Assembly (NCBI RefSeq): GCF_000143415.4
Contig: NW_003314266.1
Span: 1,000,813-1,064,812 of the forward strand
Direction: 5' to 3'
DNA: 64,000 nt
DNA from: Selaginella moellendorffii
Lineage: Eukaryota > Streptophyta > Lycopodiopsida > Selaginellales > Selaginellaceae
Under the pieces are notes generated by a model that had not been told where the DNA came from, searched no databases, and saw only the letters and a program-made list of their open reading frames with translations. Within the stretch, counting starts at the first letter, position 1; the number at the start of each line of letters is the position of its first letter. The translations under genes and the position numbers were made by a program. Of the stretch, positions 55,975-64,000 are shown one piece after another.

Positions 55975-58402
55975 CTATTGCGATGCACTCTCTTCATCAG
56001 CCACTTGAGGTGGCTCAGTCCGAGAGCGGTGTCTTGGAGCAGAATAGTACTCGACATCAGGCCTATGAGAGCTTTTCACTCCAAGGTCTGTACCAACATC
56101 TTCCCCAGCAAAGGAAAAACGACTCTTTGAGCGGACAGTCTTCATATCACCAATAGAAGCTCAGGGAGTGTACTCCATAGATGTGCCACGGACCACTTCC
56201 TCAACTGCAATTGCCACTATTCGGGCGGGTGGAGTTAATTTTCTCTTCATCCTATCATGTAACATCTCAACAGAAGGCCCTGTTCCCATGTATCTTCCTT
56301 CCTCGAATGCTAGTGCTTTTGAAGATTGCTCTATAGCATGTATTAAATCTAATAGACAGGCTTCATATAAACTCATCTTCCCTTTCCCTACCTCAGAGGA
56401 GCACCAACTCCAATGCTTACTTTCAGAGAGATTCACAGTTGGGGTGTATACGAGGTCCTCAAGTGGTTGATCCTAATGGAAAATGCAATATTAAAAGGTA
56501 ATAAAAGGAGAAGAAAAAATAAAACCAACCTAAAAAGAGTGATGTCCCCACTGAAACATCGTAACTTCCCACCACCCTAACCATGACTCAAGTTGTGGTA
56601 GGCAACTTACGTCTATATGGCCATCTTCACGCCACCACATTCGGATTTTATTTGCTTTTGCCTCATGCTTTTCTTCAGAAAGTGCAACCTGCCATTGTTT
56701 GCACAACTCCTTAAATATTGATTGAAACTTTGGCTTGATAAGATAGCAGTGCTAGTTTAGGCTTTGAGCCAATGGAACTCATAAGTCCTCTCACGACCTT
56801 CCAATGGCTGACCATCCCCAAAAACTACTCAAACACCATTCTAGTTTGCACCAGCCCTATTTGCCATGAAACTATGAAAGTTTGCAGGCTTACCAGTCCG
56901 CTTTAGGACAATATCGGAGAGGGACTTCCAAAATATTTTCTGTGTTATCTGGTCTTGTACTTTAAACTCTGCTGTCGCAATTGTTAAGTTACAATGTAGC
57001 CTATGAAAACACAAATATTACAACAATTTCAATATAATAAGAATAAACATTACCTTGGATCATACACATGAGCTCCCATGGTTGTCTAACCTGATATGCG
57101 CTCCATATGGTCAAAATGTACCCATGCATTTGCAAGGTCACTGGACCCAAACATGTCCATTCGGGAGACAAAATTTACACCAGAGGCAAGGCCTATGGTA
57201 TACATTTTGAAGATGAAGGGGTGCTCTTGCTCATTCACAACTTGGTCTGGAAACAAACTTTCGTGGATGAACTCATATGGACAGGTTCGTTTCAATTCAA
57301 GGATGGAGTCAATTTTTGATTGCAACTTCCCCTCTTGAGATTCACACATCCAAAATTTTATCCTAAACAATATAATGTAAGAAAAAATTATTATTATAAC
57401 ATATGAAATATAGCAGATGTACCTCCTTAGGCTAGTAGCAGGTTGTACTCCTCGTAGTAAGTCCTGCAAGCTAGCCTCGTTTAGTTGAGTCTTTTGGCAA
57501 CTTGAATTGAGTAAGGTGTTTGTGATAAAATTCTTGAGGACGGTCTTCTGAATATGCTTCAGAGTTGCAAATGAGTTTCTCATAGTCTCTTGCTGCACAA
57601 CATCTTTGAAACGGTTGAAAAAACTCCTTTGTATCCCTTCCTATATTGGATGCATGTGTGTGCCAACATGCACTGCAGCTCTTCCAGCCATTCCATCCCG
57701 TGGAAGAAAGTAGTATATCTTGGCCTTGTAGATAGTACGATATAGAGGAGCATTTTTGCAAAATCGACACTTGAATCTAACAGCAATGGTGTCACAGGTT
57801 GAAGGATTGACTACAGACCCTTCGAAAAATATAGAGTTTCTATAGCGGTCTCAATTGCATGCTTCATCACATAATCTAAATGCCCACCACAATGAACTAT
57901 AGACATTATACCTTCAAAATGTTAGGAGTGTGTGGTTTTGATCTTGCACCAATTGTAGACATCTTGCTTGGTTTCTATCCCCTTCCATTTGGAACCTGTG
58001 CTACTAATAAGAGGTGGTAGCTCGAAGAAAATGTTGCCGTTGTAGGAGGATGGAAGCTTACTAACAAACTTATACAAAAACAAGTGCACGTTGATTGAGA
58101 GGCGTGAAAATTGGAAAGCATTGTTAATGGTTTTGAATATTGCTGAAGTTGGAGCTAGAGCTAGAGCTGGAGCTGGAGCCGACACTAGCATGACTTTTCC
58201 ACTTGAACTAAAAGAGGATAACGACTAACTCTTGCTTCACATTCATTTTGGCTAGAGCGCATTTTGGCATTTTGACTAAAGATCCAAACACTCGAATCTC
58301 CTTCGACTTAGAATTCTGTAAATCCCATTGTTGTCTGCCCTTGCCCACACTAGAAAGAAGAAACTCTGAGTATGCAACTAAACCAGTGTCGTTGTGAATC
58401 AT
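55975..58402 (-). pseudogene. Exon-like pieces upstream of the SWIM frame, unknown family
   Basis: Several minus-strand open pieces look like exons with consistent style: MIHNDTGLVAYSEFLLSSVG (58402 down), AIFKTINNAFQFSRLSINVH (58190 down), SVDFAKMLLYIVLSTRPRY (57770 down), IQKTVLKNFITNTLLNSSCQ (57560 down), IKFWMCESQEGKLQSKIDSI with the rest to 57086, and DQPLEDLVYTPTVNLSESKH (56471 down). The last runs in frame through one TGA (56160) to a TAG near 55978. I do not recognise the family. It could be the N-terminal part of the SWIM gene or a separate gene. Confidence 0.4.
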
Positions 58403-59423
58403 AGCCTCTAAAGAAATAGAGCCAAGACAAAGATCAAAACGCCAACATAAAAACTTTCAAAAACAATACTTTGAGAGAATGAAAGAGGTGGGTGATCTCG
58501 AAAATGAAGAAGAAACCTTTCCATCCTTCTCAATAGGTTTTGGAGTTTTCTCTCTTTATGCTACTTGTAAAAATCTATAGTGAAACATAATTGAAATTTA
58601 AATAGAGTAATAAGAAGACAACGTACAAAATGAAATTTAAATTCTATAGCAAATTTAACATATTCAAGTGTGACAGTATTAATATTACTGTCATCTATTA
58701 TGATTTTTGATGCATGTATACTAGATCCAAGGAAGGATTTTCAGCACGTGAAGTTTGATAGTTAATAATGATACCAGTAATGACATTCTGCTATAGCGTG
58801 TCAAAAAAAGAGATCCAATTTGACTGTCAGTATGTGTGATATGTCAAGTTGTCAAATTTTAAGTGGTAGATGATAATAAATCTTGATAATAAATTTTGTC
58901 AGATCTTATTCTTCACTGACAGATTTGATTCGTAGTACAACTCAAGTTTTATCCATAATTGTGAACATTGCTCAATAACATTTAAAGCACATGAGGATCT
59001 AATACAACACAAAATAAATTTCTAGATGAGGATTCATCCATTCATAGATGGATATAGTACAACATATTTTAACATGCCTTATTTATACTCTTTAAAGTTC
59101 TTGTAATGATTCCAAAATATGTACAAAATATTGATGAGAATGCATCCTTTCTAGATAATTTATAAAATATAATATCATATCTCTAATAACAGAAATGTCG
59201 ATAGGTGCTAGTTATATCATCATTAAAATATACAAAATAAAGAAGCATAATTTACATATAATAATAATGATAAGATAAAATAAGATCAAAGATATTGTGA
59301 TGGTTGAGATTTAGGTTATTTGGAATGAACGGCCAGGATGAGAGATTGGTTAGGGTTAGGGCAGCCATCAGGATTAGGGTTAGGGTAGCTGCCAAGATTA
59401 AGTTACTGTTCGCACTGTGAGTG
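58403..59423. other. Divergent AT-rich gap between SWIM and methyltransferase relics
   Basis: About 1 kb with no supported gene. Two short TTAGGG-containing copies (ggttagggttagggcagc and ggattagggttagggtagc, about 59347-59393) form a small duplication, not a telomere tract. Confidence 0.45.
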
Positions 59424-59582
59424 GAGCACGTAAGAGATCGAGAGATTGAGCACGAAGGAGATCGAGGGATTGAGCACGAAGGAGATCGAGGGATTGAGTG
59501 CGAAGGAGATCGAGCGATTGAGTGCGCAAGAGATGGATAGATTGAGTGCGCGAGCGGGAGAGATTGAGCGCATAAGAAATCC
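59424..59582 (+). repeat. 24-bp minisatellite, about 6.7 units
   Basis: Tandem units of the form gagcacgaaggagatcgagggatt, diverging toward the right end. Because 24 is a multiple of three, the plus strand reads an 8-residue peptide repeat (LSTKEIEG, then LSAKEIER). It may be the N-terminal coding part of the gene annotated next. Confidence 0.85.
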
Positions 59583-59689
59583 AGCACGATCAAGAAATTG
59601 GGAAGGAAAGATGCCACTAAGGGTGAGTTTCAATTTGATTGCTTCCACTTCCATTTTTTTCCTCTTGCTTCTTTGTTAATTGCTTCTTT

Positions 59690-59889
59690 AGGGCCAGCCA
59701 CCTCGGGCAGTTTGGCCATCCGAGGGGTCGAGGTTATTTGAATAACCTCGGCCCCTCGGCTAACAAAACTGCCCGAGGTCTAGCGTGGGCCGGCCACCCC
59801 GGGCAGTTTTGCCAGCCGAGGGGCTGAGGTTATTTGAATAACCTTGGCCCCCTGGGCAACCAAAGTGCCCGAGGTGGAGTCTAGGCCCA
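59690..59889. repeat. Pair of 78-bp hairpins inside a foldback element
   Basis: Two near-perfect palindromes lie in tandem, 59701-59778 and 59797-59874. Each starts CCTCGGGCAG or CCCCGGGCAG, ends CTGCCCGAGG or a near match, and folds around gaggttatttgaataacctc. Flanks (gggccagccacc and ggtggagtctaggccc) are also partly inverted. GC content is far above the surroundings. It probably sits in the first intron of the methyltransferase-like gene and resembles a MITE or foldback element. Confidence 0.85.
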
Positions 59890-60097
59890 CTTGATTTTTT
59901 TTCTCTTTGACTGTTTGAATTTCTTATTATCTTTATTTAGTTTGACTAACAAAAATTTTTCTCTTGTAGAAAAGGAAAATTATAACACATAAAAAGGTTG
60001 TTGGAGCCAAGAAGACACGAGAAGTTTAATTCAGCACTGACGACGACATCACGATCGACATGTCCATTAGCACAACAAAGACACATTTATTTAGAGA

Positions 60098-60300
60098 TTC
60101 ACCACCTCCACCACCATCACCTCCACCATCACCACCTCCACCACCGCCATCGCCACCTCCACCACCTCCATCACCACCTCCACCACCACTATCACCACTG
60201 CCACCACCACCATTGCCACCACCACTGCCACTATTGCCTCCGCCCACCACCACCACCCCCACCATCACCACTACCACCTCCACCTTTACTCTTCACTAGC
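60098..60300 (+). repeat. (CCACCA/CCTCCA)n triplet repeat
   Basis: Imperfect ccaccacctccaccacc microsatellite. It reads as poly-Pro/Ser, poly-His or Gly-rich peptides depending on frame and strand. The frame before it (SPPPPPSPPPS) and the frame after it (SPPPMQIPEVGQFSG) differ, so repeat slippage may have caused a frameshift in the surrounding gene. Confidence 0.85.
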
Positions 60301-63300
60301 CCACCACCAATGCAAATCCCTGAAGTTGGGCAATTTAGTGGTGTTCAGGATAGGGAACCTGAGGAACAGCTTGGAGCCGAAAGAGTTGCAGACCTTCCTG
60401 ACAATATGGTGGACAAGTGCTTCCAAGAGACTGTTATGCAAACAAGGGAAAAAGTAGTTCACTAAACACTTGAGGCACTCAAGTGGCTAAGCCCTTGTGA
60501 CTTAATCAGAGAAATCCCACTTTGCTGTTTGTAGTAGACGAACCTTGTCCGCACAGCATCCAAGTATGTCAACCCGGATATATACAGCTTGTTCAAACAA
60601 TATGGCCTTGCAACAAACATCAGTATGTTTCTAATCTTTTTTTGCAAGCCATGAACAATGGAGATCATTACCGTCACACCCGAGATTGTGAATAGCTGGG
60701 ATCCTATTTGGAGGAGGAAGTCCCTAGAATTTGATGACATGCTTATCAGACATCCTGAGACTCGACAGCTTGTGGGGACAATATTCCAAATTATTGACGG
60801 TAACTACCGATATGGAGCTTGGATGAAGTGTATCGACGATCACTTTCACAATGATCCCGTCTACCATATCAATGTTCTAGTCAACCATGTTTACGCGAGG
60901 GGACCTTTGGATGTCAACAGACTTATCTTGGCATGCCAAAAGATCAATGTGTAAGTTTTATAGTTTACCTCTAACTCCACTTTAACTTGTTTTGTTATGT
61001 TTAAATGTAGGCCTGGGCAATTCGTTGTTCAAAAACAAAACCTTGTCCATGACATCAAGCAACTTCGATTTTTGGCAGAATTGAGTGAGGATGACATCCG
61101 CCAACATTATGGTTATGATCTCGCAACACTTGTTCAACACTCATGCACTCAAAATGACAGTACAACTTAGTTCAACAACCCAATCAGTTTTATGCTCGCT
61201 ATGTGGTGTAAGGTATGTCTTTTTCTTTTATTTTATAAAAGCCTCTTTTAATTATTTTGGTTTTTAGCCTTTGGTGAAGGTCAAGCAAGATGCTTACGAA
61301 CTTGCATATCCAGAGAAGAGTCGGGAAGAGCTCTCAGCTGAGTTCGTTCAAATTGAGCACAAAATTCAGCATGCAAAGTCCTTAAAGTTGAAGAAACTAG
61401 TATGCATAGCAGACAATCATAGGCCGAAGGAGTGGCTAGAGACTATAGCCGAAATTTCGTCTCATGAATGTAAGTTTCTTATCTCACTTCATTTTTCTCA
61501 ATTATGCATATGTTACTTTTGCAGTGAACAAAACTCCAGATGACATGATTTACAATATCGCAAAATCGAAGCTTTCATATAAGCAACAGATAGAGACTCT
61601 GGAGTTCCTCAATGTCTGCTTGATGAACAGAGAGAAAGGACTGCCAGAACTATTTGAGAACATGATGAGAAGGGCTATCTACATCACACAAACTATAAGT
61701 GAAGGTGAGAAGTTCTTAGCACCACACATTGGTGACGATCTAGATGGCACATTTATGTCTTTCGACACCTACATCAACACGTCATTGGAAAGGATCGAAG
61801 AGGGGTGGCTGCCAAAGAAGTCTACAAACACAACAACTTATGATTGCCAACATGGTCAACCTTATTTCATGTGACGTACAGCTTACAAGTATAATATGAT
61901 GTCTAAGACTATTTTTTAATATATATTGTTTACAAGTATCTTCAATATAGAGGCATGCCATTTGAGGCACCAGTTTGCACTCGACTTGTTGCAAAGGGTG
62001 TAAGGGATGGAAGAATGTACCCAACAATGTTTGCGAAAGTTCCAAAGGCACAGAAGATAGAATGCCCTTGGGAGTTGGAGCTCCTAGGGAAGGAGACCTC
62101 TACACTAGATCGCGAAGAAGTTGTCAATACAAACAACGATGGCAATGCAAGTGACAATGGAGACAAGGATGAGGAAGTTCCAGATCAAGTTTGTGTTCCA
62201 CTACCAGACAGCCAGAATCAGGCTCCAGTTCAACCATCAAACAACCAAGATCCGGATCAAGTTCTACCAGTAAATAACGATGATCAAGTGGTTCACAAAA
62301 TATCACGTCGACTTCGAGGTAAGCAAAAGTGAATTTTACAAACTAAAGGTGGTAATACATGTTTTTTGTAGCAATGACTGTTAGTAGTAATTTCATTCCA
62401 GCTCGACAAGATGCTCATGAAGAGGAGTTGGAGGAATTCTCATCGACAACATGCCATATGATGGTAGCATACTATTTGTTATTTTTTTCATTCACTTAGC
62501 TCTTTTATAGGTCTTTCCTATGTCCCCAATAACACAACAAGACATTATGGGTATCTTCATTGGCTCTTACAGTAGATTGTTGACATCTTTCTCGGAAGAC
62601 GACATCAATATGGATATATGGCGCCAGTTCAACCGTTGATGCCGAAAGATACAAAGGCCCTTGCTCCTAGTTGTGAACTTCATTCTCTTCGACTTTCCAG
62701 ATGGTCTTTCAAATATCAATGGGAAAGTTGAGGATTGGAACTTTCTCATACCTGACCACATACACGATGCATTCATATTGTCCGAAACACTTATGCTCGA
62801 AGTTGGCCATGTCATCTTCATCCTACCGAATGACCCCAACTGAATGTATGAGCTTATGACGTGTGCAGCAAAAGTTCATTTCAAGTCATTCTCTTTCGGG
62901 TGCATCATAGATCCTATTGGCGTCGATACGAGGGGTGTCCAAGGGAAGCCTGAAAAGGTGAGTATGTATTTTATATTTTTATCTAATTTCTAAACATTTT
63001 TATTTTCCAGGTTATGATGTGAACTTATCATGCCATCTGCAAAAACACACATGATGGGTTTTGTGATAGCGAACGTGCAGCATGTGTTTTGCCTGGGTAC
63101 GATAGTTCCACTAATATCATACCCAACCTTGTGGATGAGCAGATCCACAACACGTTTCCAGGGTACTGATTTCGAACTCCATCAGCAATGCAAGTCTTGC
63201 TTGAGCACTATTGCCTACCAAATGGTGTTGTGATTGATTGCACAGCAGGTAGTGGTTCTATGGTGGAAGTAGCACGTGACTCTTATAGGTCGGTGTTTGC

Positions 63301-63582
63301 TATTGAAGAACATCATTTCTTCAAACACCGGCTTAGAGGATTTCGTGAGTTGCCTCGAACCTCAACGAGGTAAATTATGTTTATTAAAATTTCAATATAT
63401 GTTTAATTCTAATTTATAAATCACAATCACCTGGAATTTCTAGAATTGGAGGCTTTGGAAATCTCCCTGACTATGCAAAAGCCATGGCTCAACATATGCA
63501 AGGTGAATCTTCCCCACAATACCAATATAGGAGGAAGTATAAAAGAAATCATTATGTTGATGATGAGGCAGAAGAAAGTTAA

Positions 63583-64000
63583 TTGCATCCTTACATAAAA
63601 TAGAAAGCTTGTTATATGTTAGATGTTAGTGAAAGTGTCAGATGTCAGTAAAATTGTCAGATGTCAGTGTCAATGTTAGATATTATAATTGCAAATTATC
63701 ATTCTCACCTATCACCATCACTTTGTAGCGTTGTGTGTTGCCATCTCCTCCTTCAACATTTTGTAAACAATTGTATGTGATACGATAGCACCTTCTAGAA
63801 CAAGGTATGTTACCTACAACTAATATCATTTTATTATATTTTTTCTTTTAATAGTGACAATACTATAGTATAGCAAAGTAATTCTAGATTTTACATTCCA
63901 CTGTAGGATGGCCTAAAAACCCCATATTTTGCGCTAGCCAATGTAGTGTTTCCCAAGGGGATGTTGTTCCTCACCATGAAACGATAGTGGGTATGTGTCT
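63583..64000. other. 3' flank with short tandem repeats
   Basis: Downstream of the methyltransferase-like relic, gtcagatgtcagt-type units recur at about 63615-63680. No gene is supported to the window end. Confidence 0.5.

Larger units (their letters stand above)
59446..63582 (+). pseudogene. Decayed ParB-like / beta-class DNA methyltransferase gene
   Basis: Multi-exon plus-strand gene with regular GT-AG introns. Exons inferred from about 60658: -60950, 61011-61212, 61268-61469, 61525-61870, 61951-62318, 62402-62463, 62511-62957, 63011-63369, 63444-63582 (TAA). Upstream parts (minisatellite peptide, a KRKIITHKK basic patch, a Pro-rich repeat) probably form the N-terminus. Near 60780-60900 the text FQIIDGNYRYGAWMKCIDDH resembles the ParB/Srx signature (DG-x-x-R-x-x-A). 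Near 62670-63350 NFILFDFPDG (position of DPPY, motif IV), then a Pro-Ser-Ala-Met-Gln helix and VIDCTAGSGSMVEVAR with FAIEE (motif I, D-x-x-AGSGS) occur in the order motif IV then motif I, as in beta-class amino-methyltransferases. Five in-frame stops (61168, 62637, 62841, 63020, 63167), all one C-to-T change from a sense codon, indicate a relic. Confidence 0.55.

Noticed and set aside
59347-59393. Telomeric repeat tract
   Set aside because: Only two short TTAGGG pairs in a ~24-bp duplication; plant telomeres are TTTAGGG arrays.
60026-60283. Glycine-rich protein on the minus strand
   Set aside because: Reverse reading of the same CCA/CCT microsatellite.
60060-60299. Extensin-like proline-rich protein
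   Set aside because: Product of a triplet microsatellite with no signal peptide or Tyr motifs; treated as repeat and possible linker.
1-64000. CRISPR array, operon or bacterial origin
   Set aside because: Spliced genes, plant families and transposons show eukaryotic nuclear DNA; the tandem repeats seen have no spacer structure.

Overview
The window looks like nuclear DNA of a land plant, most probably the lycophyte Selaginella (moellendorffii-like). This is inferred from several signs: very short GT-AG introns (mostly 47-80 nt), tightly packed genes sometimes separated by only 50-160 bp, intron-less pentatricopeptide (PPR) genes including a DYW-type editing factor, and an intron-less nuclear accD-type gene. 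No species database was available, so the species name is an inference.

Layout. Positions 1-13.9 kb are AT-rich and hold no intact gene. They contain decayed Ty3/gypsy gag pieces, an old copy of a miniature LTR element (TRIM), a long inverted pair of repeats, and older duplications. Positions 13.9-49.4 kb are a compact gene island: two P-class PPR genes and a DYW PPR gene (14.1-21.8 kb) around DCC1; an unassigned UPF0643-like gene; a HECATE/IND-type bHLH factor; PAM16; an HNH-endonuclease-domain protein; an AT-hook reading frame; a starch synthase; a GIL1/IRKI-like DUF641 protein; a third P-class PPR with a PPR relic at its 5' side; importin-4; UDP-arabinopyranose mutase; plastid N-acetylglutamate kinase; an A20/AN1 stress-associated protein; a Myb/SANT protein; and nuclear accD. 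Positions 49.4-64 kb are again AT-rich: a gypsy gag-protease relic carrying a well preserved 596-bp TRIM, then two divergent decayed multi-exon genes. One encodes a SWIM zinc-finger protein (minus strand). The other (plus strand) has a reading frame resembling a ParB-like domain joined to a beta-class DNA methyltransferase.

Functional themes. Many genes serve organelles: PPR RNA-binding proteins, accD (plastid fatty-acid synthesis), NAGK (plastid arginine synthesis), starch synthase, and PAM16 (mitochondrial import). They are not an operon. Four head-to-head pairs share short intergenic regions, all with AACCCTA (telo-box) motifs. Exon structures for DCC1, PAM16, the HNH protein, starch synthase, importin-4, the mutase and the Myb protein were worked out by hand from splice signals, frame continuity and remembered family conservation. 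All keep frame to a stop, but none has transcript support.
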